Shown here one piece after another: positions 37,329 to 47,351 of a stretch of 64,000 nt of DNA; position 1 is the first letter of the stretch; every line of letters starts with the position of its first letter. This stretch comes from Curtanaerobium respiraculi (lineage in GTDB: Bacteria > Actinomycetota > Coriobacteriia > Coriobacteriales > Eggerthellaceae). Below the pieces are notes generated by a model. It did not search any database and was not told the DNA's origin. It saw nothing but the letters and a program-made list of their open reading frames with translations. The position numbers were made by a program, and so were the translations under genes. The DNA lies in contig NZ_JANIPD030000040.1 in NCBI RefSeq assembly GCF_024609215.1, forward strand, positions 61,879 through 125,878. The letters are read 5' to 3'.

Positions 37329-38942
37329 ATGACTCGGGTGAGGATGAAGGGAACGCGGCTGATCGCTGCGCTGATGATGACGGCCGTCCTGGCTCTTGTT
37401 CTTGCGATGCTTGTGGGTTGCGCCTCGACCTCATCGTCCGACGGATCCGGTGAAGCCAAACGCGGAGGGGACAAGGTCCTCACGCTCTGCTTCCCTTCAA
37501 CGGTGACCAGCTTGGATGTCAGCTCGAACGATGCGACCATGCTGAAGGAGGTTGCGGGCGTTCTGGAAACCCTCGTGAACACCGACTCGGACTTCAACCT
37601 CCTGCCCTCGCTCGCCACCAGCTGGGAGCGCACGGGAGATAACACGTGGGTGTTCCACTTGCGCGAAGGTGTGAAATTCCACGACGGGACCGATATGGAC
37701 GCCGCTGCTGTGAAGTGGTGCTTCGACCGCGCGGCGGCAAACAACAAGAGCTTCGCGAAGTACACGTCCTACGCGTCAAGCGAGGTCCAGGACGACCATA
37801 CGCTTGAGATAACCACCAGCATCCCGACCGGCGAGCTTCCCGCTGCGCTCACGAACGTGTCCACATCCATCATCGCACCCACGTCAGTGAATGCGGCTGG
37901 TGAATTCGTGCAGCCCGTGGGGACCGGATACTTCCAGTACAAAGATTTCGACGTCTCGACCGGGGAATTCAAATGCGTGACGTTCGACGGCTATTGGGGC
38001 GGTGCGCAGGATTCCTCCATCGTCGAGCGCGATGTGAAGTGCATCTCCGATAGCAGCACCCGTTCCCTGGCGGCGCAAAACGGCGAGGTCGACATCGCCA
38101 CCGACGTGCCCTTCACCGATTTGCAAACCCTGAAGGATGCGAAGAACGTTGAGGTGACATCGTACGAGACCGCCCGCACCTACTTCTATTCCTACAATCT
38201 GCACAAGGCGTACCTGGCCGACGCAAACGTGCGCAAGGCGCTGATCTACGCGCTGAACAAGGAAGATATCGTGAACAATGCCCTGCAGGGCGTGGGCAGC
38301 GTTCCGAACGGCATTTTCATGGATGCCGTGCAATGGAACAATGCGTCGGTCGACACCTATGAATACAACGTTGACCTGGCGAAGCAGATGCTCGACGAGG
38401 CAGGCTTCAAAGATACGGACGGCGACGGCTACCGCGATTGGAACGGCGAGAGCGTGACCATCGATATCGTCACCGGTTCCCGCCGCCCGGGCAACGCGTT
38501 GATCGCACAGGCGACGCAGGGGTATTTCGACCAAATCGGCGTGAAGGCCAAGGTGAACGTGCTCGATGGCACGGCGTACAGCCAGAAAATCGATAACGGC
38601 GATTTCGATATGGCGCTGGATTCGGCGGCAACGGGCTACATCCCCTCTGCTGCATACTATCTGTACCAGAACTATTATTCGGGATCGTCCAACGCGCAGA
38701 AGATCGGCTACAGCAATCCCGAGCTGGATGAACTGGTTGCGCAATGCCGCAACATGGAAGCCGGCGAGGCCAAGAACGAGGTGAGCCGCCAGGCTCAGGC
38801 TATCGCGCAGAACGATGCCGCCATCTACACCGTGGCTCATTACGGTGCCGTGTTCGTGCTGAATCCCAAGATCGAAGGCTTCAGCTACAGTGCTGCGGTG
38901 CACGACTTCATCGTTCCGTACACGACCGACTTGGCTGATTGA
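37329..38942 (+). CDS. nickel/peptide-type ABC substrate-binding lipoprotein
   Basis: 537 aa from ATG 37329, preceded by GGAAGCAGGAG; the longer frame from 37167 is not protein-like. Lipobox LVGC. SBP_bac_5 family: LATSWERTGDNTWVFHLREG followed by VKFHDGTDMDAAAVKW is the classic signature, and the C-terminal DKI-type lobe is complete. NikA and DppA share this fold; a nickel role is plausible beside the metal cluster but unproven. A stem-loop separates it from the permease genes. Confidence 0.9.
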   Translation: MTRVRMKGTRLIAALMMTAVLALVLAMLVGCASTSSSDGSGEAKRGGDKVLTLCFPSTVTSLDVSSNDATMLKEVAGVLETLVNTDSDFNLLPSLATSWERTGDNTWVFHLREGVKFHDGTDMDAAAVKWCFDRAAANNKSFAKYTSYASSEVQDDHTLEITTSIPTGELPAALTNVSTSIIAPTSVNAAGEFVQPVGTGYFQYKDFDVSTGEFKCVTFDGYWGGAQDSSIVERDVKCISDSSTRSLAAQNGEVDIATDVPFTDLQTLKDAKNVEVTSYETARTYFYSYNLHKAYLADANVRKALIYALNKEDIVNNALQGVGSVPNGIFMDAVQWNNASVDTYEYNVDLAKQMLDEAGFKDTDGDGYRDWNGESVTIDIVTGSRRPGNALIAQATQGYFDQIGVKAKVNVLDGTAYSQKIDNGDFDMALDSAATGYIPSAAYYLYQNYYSGSSNAQKIGYSNPELDELVAQCRNMEAGEAKNEVSRQAQAIAQNDAAIYTVAHYGAVFVLNPKIEGFSYSAAVHDFIVPYTTDLAD

Positions 38943-38961
38943 TTCTAGCCACCTCCTCCCA

Positions 38962-38997
38962 TCGGATGGGGCCGCTTTTCCGCCCGGCCCCATCCGA
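38962..38997 (+). terminator. intercistronic stem-loop after binding-protein gene
   Basis: Perfect 12-bp arms TCGGATGGGGCC / GGCCCCATCCGA around a 12-base loop, with only a weak T-containing tail. It probably lets the binding protein be made in excess over the membrane components. Confidence 0.7.
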
Positions 38998-39129
38998 CTC
39001 TTGATTGTGTCTGCGCCCTCAGGGGCGGATTTCCGGTCGCTATCGGCGGGATGGCTGCGGTGCAATCTCGGATTTCTCTGGTCTGCGTGAGCCCCTGCTT
39101 CATACGAGAGCGCTTCAAAGGGGATGCGC

Positions 39130-40089
39130 ATGGCAAAATTCATAGGACGGCGCCTGCTGGCGATGGTCTTCGTGCTGTGGGCGGTGGCGACGTTCACCTA
39201 TTTCATGGTGCATGTGACTCCCGGCGATACCGCAACCGCGATTCTCATCGAAACGTACGGCGAAGAGGTTGTCAGCCCCGAGACGTTGCAAGCTGTGCGG
39301 GAGAAATTCGATTTAGAACGTCCGCTGGTTCAGCAGTACGCGGATTGGCTGGTCAATGCGGTCACGGGGAATTTCGGAATTTCGTATCGGTACAATTTGC
39401 CGGTCGGGCAGATGCTTGCGATGCGTTTGCCCAACACGTTGGAGCTGGGCATCGCCTCGCTGATCATCGCGCTGGTCATCGCCGTGCCGCTTGGCGTGCT
39501 GAGCGCCTTGAAGCACAATAGGATCCCCGACCATCTGGTGCGCCTTGTCGTGCTCCTTCTCGCATCGTTTCCAGGGTTCTGGCTTGCCATCATGGGCATC
39601 ATGCTGTTCTCTATCCAACTGGGGTGGCTTCCCACTAGCGGGAAGGGCGGTTTTGAAAGCTTGATCCTTCCTGCATGCACGCTTTCGGTGGGCATGATCG
39701 CATCTACCACGCGTATGATGCGCACGTCGACGTTGGATGTGGTGCGCCAGGATTATATGACGGTGGCGCGCGTGAAGGGCTTGACCCGCGGCGCTGTCAT
39801 GCGATCGCATGGTATCCGCAATGTGATTCCGCCCATCATCACGTTGGTGGGCTTGCAGATCGGGCATATCTTGGGCGGAGCCGTGGTCATCGAGAGCATA
39901 TGCGCTTGGCCCGGGGTTGGCGACCTGTTCATCAATGCGGTGAACAGCAAGGATACCCCGATGATCGAAGGATGCGTCATCCTCATCGCGTTCGGCTATG
40001 CGTTCGCGAATCTTCTGGTGGACATCATCTACGCCTGGATCGATCCGCGTGTGAAGTATTCGAACGCGGAAAGCGGGGGTGCCGCATGA
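39130..40089 (+). CDS. nickel/peptide-type ABC permease 1 (NikB/DppB-like)
   Basis: 319 aa; the ATG at 39130 is 6 bp after AAAGGGG and is preferred to the ATG at 39124. Six membrane helices; family landmarks FVLWAVATFTYFMVHVTPGD at the N-terminus and the ATPase-coupling EAA-like loop YMTVARVKGLTRGAVMRSHG. The stop overlaps the next start (ATGA). Confidence 0.92.
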   Translation: MAKFIGRRLLAMVFVLWAVATFTYFMVHVTPGDTATAILIETYGEEVVSPETLQAVREKFDLERPLVQQYADWLVNAVTGNFGISYRYNLPVGQMLAMRLPNTLELGIASLIIALVIAVPLGVLSALKHNRIPDHLVRLVVLLLASFPGFWLAIMGIMLFSIQLGWLPTSGKGGFESLILPACTLSVGMIASTTRMMRTSTLDVVRQDYMTVARVKGLTRGAVMRSHGIRNVIPPIITLVGLQIGHILGGAVVIESICAWPGVGDLFINAVNSKDTPMIEGCVILIAFGYAFANLLVDIIYAWIDPRVKYSNAESGGAA

Positions 40090-41051
40090 GCGGGTGGGGA
40101 AGGCGCGTTCTTGTCGGAGATTCGGCGGGGGAGTCCGCGGAAGGTGCGGAAGCGTTGGCTCCGGGGGGACGCAAGCCGGATGCGCGGCATGCGGCGAATC
40201 CCCTCGTGCGCTTCATCGCGTTTCTGAACCGCAAGAACGTCATGCTGTTCTTAGGGTGCGCCTGCGGCATCGTATTGCTGGCGCTCGTCCTCTTCGGCCG
40301 GTTTCTGGAGCCGAACGATCCCACCGCCATGGACCTCACGCAGACGTTCGTGGCGCCTTGCGCGAAGTATCCCTTCGGAACCGACAACCTGGGACGGTGC
40401 ATCTTCTCGCGCGTGATCGAGGGCGCCGCCGTTTCCCTTCCCACCGCGGTGCTGGTCGTGCTCGTCAGCGTGATCGCCGGAACCCTGATCGGTTTGCTTT
40501 CCGGGTTCGTCGGCGGCAGGGTTGATGCCATCATCATGCGCATCGTCGATGTGTTCCTGGCGTTTCCCACCATCGTGTTCGCCCTTGCCATGGCCGCGCT
40601 GCTCGGTACGGGCCAGGCGAGTTTGGTCGTTGCCATCTCGTGCATCCAATGGACGCGGTATGCACGCATGGCGCGCGGCGAGGTGGTGCTTTTGCGGAAT
40701 GCGGAGTACGTGGAGGCGGGACGGGCGATAGGCAATCCTCGCTGGCGCATCATGCTGAAATACCTGCTCCCGAACGTTGCCTCCAAGAACATCATCCTTA
40801 TGTCGTTGGATGTGGGCAGCATCATACTGTACTGCGCATCGCTGAGTTTTTTAGGGCTGGGCGCCCAACCTCCCACCCCTGACTGGGGCGTCATGGTCTC
40901 CGATGGGAAGGACTATCTGCGCCACGCACCGTGGATGTCCGTTTTTCCCGGCGTCGCCATCGCGTTCTCGGCGCTGTCGTTCAACATGATAGGCGACGGA
41001 CTGCGCGACAAGCTGGATCCCCGCATGCGCGAATCCGCGGTAACGGAGTAG
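40086..41051 (+). CDS. nickel/peptide-type ABC permease 2 (NikC/DppC-like)
   Basis: 321 aa from ATG 40086, coupled to permease 1. A 40-residue cytosolic leader precedes the first helix. PFGTDNLGRCIFSRVIEGA is the family N-terminal signature and YVEAGRAIGNPRWRIMLKYL the coupling loop; it ends with the conserved GDGLRDKLDPR. Pairs with permease 1. Confidence 0.92.
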   Translation: MSGWGRRVLVGDSAGESAEGAEALAPGGRKPDARHAANPLVRFIAFLNRKNVMLFLGCACGIVLLALVLFGRFLEPNDPTAMDLTQTFVAPCAKYPFGTDNLGRCIFSRVIEGAAVSLPTAVLVVLVSVIAGTLIGLLSGFVGGRVDAIIMRIVDVFLAFPTIVFALAMAALLGTGQASLVVAISCIQWTRYARMARGEVVLLRNAEYVEAGRAIGNPRWRIMLKYLLPNVASKNIILMSLDVGSIILYCASLSFLGLGAQPPTPDWGVMVSDGKDYLRHAPWMSVFPGVAIAFSALSFNMIGDGLRDKLDPRMRESAVTE

Positions 41052-41061
41052 GTGGGGCATC

Positions 41062-42198
41062 GTGTCGGAGGAGCTGCTGCGCATTCGCCATCTGAACGTG
41101 GGCTTTCTGGTGAAGAATGAGGTTTTGGAGATCATCCACGATCTCAGTTTGGATATCCATCCTCACGAGATCGTTGCCGTCGTGGGGGAGACGGGCTGCG
41201 GAAAGTCGGTCACGGGGAATGCGGTTCTGAATATCCTCCCCGATAACGCGATCGTTTCCGGGTCGATTTCGTACAGGGGACGCCAACTTGCTGGTATGGG
41301 CGAGCGCGAGTTCCAAGCATTGCGCGGGAGCGAGATCATGTGCATCCCCCAGAGCCCTTCCACATCCCTCGATCCGTTGATGAAGGCCGGACGGCAGGTG
41401 GAGGAGTGCGTCGAGGTGCGCGCGGCTCGCGAATTCGGCGGCACGGCAGGTGCCGGGAAAGGCGTGAAAAAGAAACTGCGCGCGCAAACGGAATCGACGG
41501 TGCGCGCATTGTTCCAACGACTGCGCTTAACCCCCGCGGAAGCGCGCATGAACAACTATCCTTGCGAGCTCTCGGGCGGCATGTGCCAGCGCGTGCTCAT
41601 TGCCATGGGCGCCGCGACTCACCCCGAATTGCTTATCGTGGACGAACCCACGAAGGCGATCGACTGGGCGCTCCGTATCGAGGTCGCGCATATGCTCGCG
41701 CAGCTGCGCGACGAGGCTGGCTGTGCGATGATGCTGATCACGCATGATATTCCTTTGGCGAGTGCCGTTGCCGACCGCGTTGCGGTGATGTACGCGGGCC
41801 AAATCATCGAAATGGGACCCACGGAGCAGATTTTCGGGGATGCGGCCCATCCCTATACGCGCGGGCTGATCGATTCGATGCCCACGCATGGATTCAAGCC
41901 GATGCGCGGCTATATGCCCGCTTTCACCGACCTTCCGCCCGGGTGCCGTTTTTCCGATCGATGCCCCTATGTCTCGGATGTCTGCACGAAAATGGATATC
42001 GAGTTGATGCCCGTCGATGTGGAATCATCGGAGCGCGTGGCGCGTGCGCATGAGATGGCAGAGCAGGTTGGGGATCGTCCGGGTCCTGATCGGCGGGGGA
42101 GGACGCACGGCACCCGTGTCGACCACGCAGATCTGGGGCACGTGCATAGCTGCCGGTGCTTCTTTTCCGCGGACGAGCTCTGCGAAGGGAAAGCGTAG
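41062..42198 (+). CDS. nickel/peptide-type ABC ATPase 1 (NikD/DppD-like)
   Basis: 378 aa from a GTG. Walker A GETGCGKSV, Q-loop CIPQSPSTSLDP, signature LSGGMCQRV, Walker B LLIVDEPTKAID and H-loop ITHD are present; the D-loop has Trp (AIDWALR) where Val is usual. A C-terminal oligopeptide-type extension with CRFSDRCPYVSDVC carries the Cys cluster of the family. The last ~40 residues are His/Cys/Asp-rich and not conserved in the family. Confidence 0.9.
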   Translation: MSEELLRIRHLNVGFLVKNEVLEIIHDLSLDIHPHEIVAVVGETGCGKSVTGNAVLNILPDNAIVSGSISYRGRQLAGMGEREFQALRGSEIMCIPQSPSTSLDPLMKAGRQVEECVEVRAAREFGGTAGAGKGVKKKLRAQTESTVRALFQRLRLTPAEARMNNYPCELSGGMCQRVLIAMGAATHPELLIVDEPTKAIDWALRIEVAHMLAQLRDEAGCAMMLITHDIPLASAVADRVAVMYAGQIIEMGPTEQIFGDAAHPYTRGLIDSMPTHGFKPMRGYMPAFTDLPPGCRFSDRCPYVSDVCTKMDIELMPVDVESSERVARAHEMAEQVGDRPGPDRRGRTHGTRVDHADLGHVHSCRCFFSADELCEGKA

Positions 42199-42200
42199 CC

Positions 42201-42962
42201 ATGCTGGAGGTCAGGAATATCACAAAACGCTTCGAATCGGGCTTCATCAAGAAGTCGGAAGTGCGAGCGGTGGATGATGTCTCGTTCACCGTGGGAGAGG
42301 ACGAAGTGTTCGGCTTGATCGGCGGAAGCGGATCGGGCAAAACCACCATGTCGCGCATTATCATGGGGTTCGTGAAGCCCGATGCCGGCAGCATACGGTA
42401 CGATGACCGGGATTTGACGCGGATGACGAACCGCCAATAACGCCAAATGAGGCGTTCGATTCAGATGATCTTCCAGAATCCCCAGATGACGTTCAATCCG
42501 CGTTCCACGGTATACGACTGCTGTGCCGAGCCGATACGGATGTTCCATTTGGCTCGGAATCGTCGGGAGGAGCGGCGGATGGTGTTCGACATGCTCGACT
42601 CGGTGGGCATCAGCGCCGATCAGGCGGGGAAGTTCCCGCACGAGATATCAGGCGGGCAGGCGCAACGCATCTCCATCGTGCGGGCGTTGGTGCTTGAGCC
42701 CAGGTTGCTGATATGCGACGAGCCCACGTCCATGCTCGATGTTTCGGTGCAGGCGCAGATCATGACGCTCATCCGCACCTTGCAGCGCAAGCGGAAGATG
42801 TCGCTGCTGTATATCTCGCATGATTTGGATACCGTGCGTGCCCTGTGCGATCGCGTGGCCGTGATGCAGGAGGGGAGGATTGTCGAGCAAGGCCGGATGG
42901 ACGATGTATTCGAACATCCGCAGCATCCTTCCACGAAGGCTTTGCTGGATTCCGCGCTGTGA
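42201..42962 (+). pseudogene. nickel/peptide-type ABC ATPase 2, interrupted by in-frame TAA
   Basis: Codons 1-79 hold Walker A GGSGSGKTT; a TAA at 42438-42440 interrupts, and the same frame continues MRRSIQMIFQNPQMTFNPRS (Q-loop), ISGGQAQRISIVRAL (signature), LLICDEPTSMLD (Walker B) and YISHD (H-loop) to 42962. No other lesion is seen. The protein lacks the usual C-terminal extension. If not read through, the transporter would lack its second ATPase. Confidence 0.88.
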
Positions 42963-43227
42963 GCTGCTGCCTTGATCGAGGTATCGCTTGCACCTACTGA
43001 GGCCAGCTGGATGCTCGTTTAGGGTCCTTTTGCTTCGATCAAAACGATCTCGGGCAACAGGCTCGGGGCCTTTCCCCGTTGTGTTAGAATCGGAGCGTCG
43101 ATGTGCTGGGAAAACAGATCTCTAATCTCGTTTACAAGGTTTGCAAGGCCCCTTACTGACGGCGTTTTGGCGGAGGGACGTTTGCTTCGCAATGGAGCGC
43201 GGCAGTTATTTGGGGAAGGGTGATACG
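42963..43227. other. gap before LuxR gene
   Basis: Leader or promoter region; no gene supported. An in-frame ATG at 43192 is an alternative start for the next gene. Confidence 0.4.
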
Positions 43228-44726
43228 GTGCGGTCATCTCAGGAAAATGACTGTACGGAATCGATTGACGTAAAAGGCTCGATGTGCAACGCGCTCGGCT
43301 TGGCTTGCTACATAGCCTGGAGTTTCTTGTTTTGGAACGGCCCGCTTCTTATGGTGGGTTCTCTCAGCGTAACGGCGGCCGATGGGGCTTTCATTGCCCA
43401 AGGGATCGCAACGGTGCTGGCTTCGGGGCTGCTTGCGTTGATCGTGTGCCGTAATTCCCGTCGGTTTTCCCGCACGGTCCTCTTCGCGATCTTTAGCGGC
43501 TTGTCTCTAGTTTCGGTTGCAACTTTGGCCTTGTATGGAGCGGGCGTTCCGTCGCAAATTCTCATCGTTGCCTTTGCTCTGAGCGGCATGGGCAGCACAT
43601 TGCGCTTGCTTTGGGAGGAGCGCATCAGCTTCGGCGGCGTCCGACGCGTAGCGCTAACCGTGTCCTTGGCCTATGCCATAGGATACGCGATATTCGCTAC
43701 CGTGGCGTTTTTCCCCTCCGAGGTCGTTGCAGCGGCGACGGCGGCGCTCACGTTTGCGGGCATGGGGTGTTTCGCAATAGGGAACCGTCGGCCGCGATCG
43801 TCATCCCCTTCCGTCCCCTCCCAAGGCAGTCCTTCGCAGAATGCCGAGAAAGCGGTGCATGGGCTGCAGCACCCGGAGAATATCGGTTTGAGGGAGTTGG
43901 CCCGACAGCTTCCAATAAGGCATCTGATCATCGTCGCCCTTGCCTTCTTCGGGTACGGCGCCATGCGCACGGTCGGGATCTTCGGAGGCTATCAAGCGGG
44001 CTCGGCAATCCCCTCTGCACTTTCGGCCGGCATTCCGGCCCTCTCGAGTATGGTCGCGGTGTTCGTGGCCTATCGGCTTTACAAGAGGAAGGCGACACTG
44101 ACATTCTATGTGGCTTTCCCCCTCATGGTTTTTGCAACGCTGCTTCCTTCGGGGGTTGACATGTTTTCGGGCGCCGTTGCTTTTTGCATCATGCTTGTCG
44201 GGTCCGAGGTCGTCAAGTATGTCGTTTGGTTCATGCTCATCGATTCGATTGCACAAGATTCGGTATCGGCTTTGTTCTGCTTGGCAATGCTGCGATGCGC
44301 GCAATGGCTCGGCAGCGCGCTGGGCCAGTCGGTGTCATTCGCGGTTCCCGTGGGCGAGGGATCGAGCATCGTCGTGCTGATTGCGCTCATCGTGGCACTT
44401 CTTCTTGCCGTGGACATGCCACATCCGGCATTTCATCTGCAAAGACCACTCAGGGGAAGCCAAAATCGGTATCGAATGATGCGCGTGAAAACGGCATCGA
44501 TAGGGTTGCCTTGACGGTAGAGCGCTATAGATTATCTCCACGAGAGGCTGAGGTTTTGGGATATTGGGCGTCGGGCTATCCGAGTCCGTTCATCGAAAAG
44601 AAGCTCTTCATTTCCAAAAGCACGGTGAAAACGCATCTGACCCATATTTACGGTAAGACGGGGACGAGCAATCGCCAGTCCCTTCTCGAGTTGCTTGATG
44701 CGCTGGAGGAGGAAGCGCGTTCTTAG
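43228..44726 (+). pseudogene. membrane-anchored LuxR regulator, frameshifted before the helix-turn-helix
   Basis: Residues from GTG 43228 (GGGGAAGGG upstream) form about twelve membrane helices, ending ALIVALLLAVDMPHPAFHLQ. From about 44440 the natural continuation lies in another frame: TTQGKPKSVSNDARENGIDR, then the LuxR helix-turn-helix RLSPREAEVLGYWASGYPSP and KSTVKTHLTHIYGKTGTSNR. A single-base deletion near 44435-44455 explains it. Without frameshifting the membrane part (ending 44514) is made without DNA-binding domain. Eggerthellaceae have many such regulators beside flavoprotein reductases, like the convergent gene here. Confidence 0.85.
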
Positions 44727-44745
44727 TGCGAGGCGACCCACGGAG

Positions 44746-44770
44746 AAGGCGGCGTGATCTACGCCGCCTT
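44746..44770. terminator. bidirectional terminator
   Basis: Perfect 10-bp arms AAGGCGGCGT / ACGCCGCCTT around GATCT, between convergent genes. Confidence 0.8.
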
Positions 44771-44839
44771 CGATAGCGCCCGCCTTGTTATGCGCAGAGT
44801 TTCAACTGAGAGCGCATGCTCATCCTCTCGCGATTGCCG

Positions 44840-46633
44840 CTATTGGGAAACGCTCTCACCCGCCAATCTGCCGAACACGAAGACGTCGGCGATGGAGCAG
44901 GAACCGAGACGGTTGTTGCCCATTTTATGCCCCGCCACTTCGCCTACGGCCATCAGCCCGGGAATCGGGTTTCCCGAAGCATCGAGCACCTGGGCTTGCG
45001 GATTGATATGAAGCCCGCCCATGGTGTAGTGAACGGACGGCTTGAAGACGATGATGTAGTAAGGACCGTTGTTGATGGGGTTGAGCTTGCCGCGGTATTT
45101 GAAATCGGGGTCTTCGCCGGCTTTGCAATATTCATTCCATGAGGAAATGGTCTTCTCAAGTTCCGAAGAGTTTATTCCGAAGGGCTCGCATGCGTCGGAA
45201 AGCGTATCGGCTTTGATCATTTTCCCGCGGGCGAGCAGGTTTTCCACCTCGCTTTTATTCGCCTTGAATACGCCGGTGTTATCGACTTGCTCCTGGGTGA
45301 ACACCATATATCCGACCCCGTCGGTTTGCTTGGTGGTGGCTTCCGAGATGACGTCGCGGCGCTCAAGCTCCTCGACGTATCGCTTTCCCTCTTTGTTAAC
45401 GCAGATGGCGTTTTGGTTGAGGCGCATGTTGCCGGTGTACAGCAGGCCCCCTGTCTCGATGTCGCAGGTTGGATAAGTCTGAATGTATTGCATGTCGATA
45501 AGATTTGCGCCGACGGCTTCGGCCATGGTTATTCCATCTCCCGTTGCCCCTACGCTGTCGGTTGAGAGAATGCTCGAATCCATCTTCGGGTTGTATTTCA
45601 CGCGCATGTCGACGTTGGAGCCGAATCCCCCCGTTGCAAGCACGACGTGTTTGGCATTGAATGTGTACGTGTCTCCGGTTAGGGTATGGGTTGCTTTGAC
45701 CCCGGTGACCGCGTTGCCCGTCGTGATGAGCGATTCCGCCTTCATGTTTCTGAGAATGGTCAGGTTGGCGATGTCTTTGCAGCGTTTGCCAAGCTTGACG
45801 ATGATCTCGCTTCCTTCTTGGCCATATGGAACAAGCGAACGCGCTACCGAATGCCCGCCGAAGAATTGCTGATAGGGCTGCCAAGCCACGTCGGCTTCGA
45901 ATGTGAGCCACTCCATGGCATCGTAAGCGCCCTCGGCGATGACTTTGACGAGATCGGGGTCTCCGATATTGTCGCCTCCGACCAGCATGTCGTGGGCCAG
46001 TTTTTCGGCGCTGTCGCTTATTCCGTCGCGGCGTTGGAAGTAATTGTTGGGAGCGGCGATAGCCCCGCCTGACAAAATGGTATCTCCGCCTGTTATGCCG
46101 AGTTTTTCGATCATGACGACTTTCGATCCCTTGCGTGCCGCCGTCAAAGCTGTTGCGTATCCGCCGCCTCCGGAACCGACGACGACGTCGACATCGGTGG
46201 GAATGTCGCTCGGGAGCTCCGGTGCTGCCTTGTCCCGCTTCTTCCATTTGGAAGAGCTTTCGCCCGCATTGTCGAGAGCCGCGGAAACAGCGGAGATGAA
46301 GGCCATGCTTGAAATGGTCGCTCCGGAGACGGTATCGACGTTGAGCGTTTGCCCGTCGACGATGAGCTGATTGAGGATGTCCATCGCCTCGGTTCCAACC
46401 CCGAAGGATTCTTGCGATTTCTGCACGTTTATGTGCAGCAGCGTTCCGTTTTCGAGTACCGTTTCAACGACGAGTTCGCCGCCTTTGCCCGTTGCCGACC
46501 CCGAGCCTGCTACCTGGCCGCTTTTCGCGGTCGAGGGTTTGGCGGTGGAGCAGCCTCCCAGGACAAGAGATGCGCCGCCAGCAGCTGCGACCATGCTTCC
46601 CGCCAAGAAATTCCTTCGAGATAGTTGTGCCAT
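44840..46633 (-). CDS. Tat-exported FMN/FAD fumarate-reductase-like flavoprotein
   Basis: 597 aa. The N-terminal SRRNFLAGSMVAAAGG is a Tat signal and LGGC a lipobox, so it is probably an extracytoplasmic lipoprotein. An FMN-binding domain (~50-125) has DTVSGATISS, whose Thr is the usual site of covalent FMN. The FAD domain begins VVVGSGGGGYATALTAARKG and includes GGDTILSGGAIAAPNNYF. Active-site features VHYTMGGLHINPQ and GNNRLGSCSIADVFVFGRLA match the fumarate reductase family. The substrate in Eggerthellaceae paralogues ranges from fumarate to drugs, steroids and polyphenols. AAGGGGG precedes the ATG. Confidence 0.93.
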   Translation of the reverse strand: MAQLSRRNFLAGSMVAAAGGASLVLGGCSTAKPSTAKSGQVAGSGSATGKGGELVVETVLENGTLLHINVQKSQESFGVGTEAMDILNQLIVDGQTLNVDTVSGATISSMAFISAVSAALDNAGESSSKWKKRDKAAPELPSDIPTDVDVVVGSGGGGYATALTAARKGSKVVMIEKLGITGGDTILSGGAIAAPNNYFQRRDGISDSAEKLAHDMLVGGDNIGDPDLVKVIAEGAYDAMEWLTFEADVAWQPYQQFFGGHSVARSLVPYGQEGSEIIVKLGKRCKDIANLTILRNMKAESLITTGNAVTGVKATHTLTGDTYTFNAKHVVLATGGFGSNVDMRVKYNPKMDSSILSTDSVGATGDGITMAEAVGANLIDMQYIQTYPTCDIETGGLLYTGNMRLNQNAICVNKEGKRYVEELERRDVISEATTKQTDGVGYMVFTQEQVDNTGVFKANKSEVENLLARGKMIKADTLSDACEPFGINSSELEKTISSWNEYCKAGEDPDFKYRGKLNPINNGPYYIIVFKPSVHYTMGGLHINPQAQVLDASGNPIPGLMAVGEVAGHKMGNNRLGSCSIADVFVFGRLAGESVSQ

Positions 46634-47032
46634 GTTTCCCCCTTGCTAGATGGAACCAATACTCTTGCCGGGCCCTCGGGCAAGGATGTTGCATAACGGG
46701 GGAATCGTCTATCGGAATTTTGGTCGGATTGCTTCTTCGGCCATCCCCCCTGCGGGGGGATTTGCTTGAGGATCGAATCGTGCTGCGTCTCCGTGCGGTC
46801 CGAGAGTCGGACCGGGCGCGCGAAGCGCCGGAGGCGGGGTTGCGTCGCGGTCGCGGCATGCCGGCCACGATATCCGCGCGGGCGGTGGATCGGCTGTCTT
46901 GTTTCCGAGGCCGCCGAAAGCCGGGAGACGATGTCCGCTCGGGTGGGCGATCGCTTCTCTCGCGATGCCCGCATCGTTTTCGGCTTTTAGCACTTCGTTC
47001 GGTGGTTCGATGAAAAGCTGCCGTCGAAAAAT
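46634..47032. other. hairpin-rich intergenic region
   Basis: Upstream of the flavoprotein gene. Several inverted repeats occur (CCCCCCTGCGGGGGG at ~46745, GGTCCGAGAGTCGGACC at ~46797). No gene is supported. Confidence 0.4.
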
Positions 47033-47082
47033 ATGTCAGATATAGTTGACTGATCAAATTCTATGTCATATATTTCTGACAT
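47033..47082 (+). promoter_or_regulatory. promoter with flanking operator repeats for the XRE operon
   Basis: TTGACT (47046-47051), 17-bp spacer, TATATT (47069-47074). The core is bracketed by ATGTCAGA (47033-47040) and TCTGACAT (47075-47082), a perfect 8-bp inverted repeat. This suits autorepression by the XRE protein encoded next. Confidence 0.7.
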
Positions 47083-47138
47083 AAGGGAAGACAACCCGAT
47101 GGAAGCTCGCTTCATCGGTTCCGAGAACGGGGAAGGCG

Positions 47139-47342
47139 ATGGATGGTACGAAGAACACGCGTTTGAAGGACGCGCGCAAGACGGCGGGATTGTCGCAGGC
47201 ACAGCTTGCTGCGGCGGTGGGCGTAACGCGTCAGACGGTGTGCTTCATCGAGTCCGGAAGTTACAACCCCACGCTGAATCTGTGCATCAACATCTGCAAA
47301 ACCCTTGGCACAACCCTCGACGATCTGTTTTGGGAAGAATAG
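47139..47342 (+). CDS. XRE-family small transcriptional regulator
   Basis: 67 aa, nearly all helix-turn-helix: LKDARKTAGLSQAQLAAAVG followed by VTRQTVCFIESGSYNPTLNL, with C-terminal LGTTLDDLFWEE as in YozG/Cro-type proteins. GGGGAAGG precedes the ATG. The downstream membrane protein starts 10 bp later, a common regulator/membrane-protein pair. Confidence 0.92.
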   Translation: MDGTKNTRLKDARKTAGLSQAQLAAAVGVTRQTVCFIESGSYNPTLNLCINICKTLGTTLDDLFWEE

Positions 47343-47351
47343 GAGCAAGCC

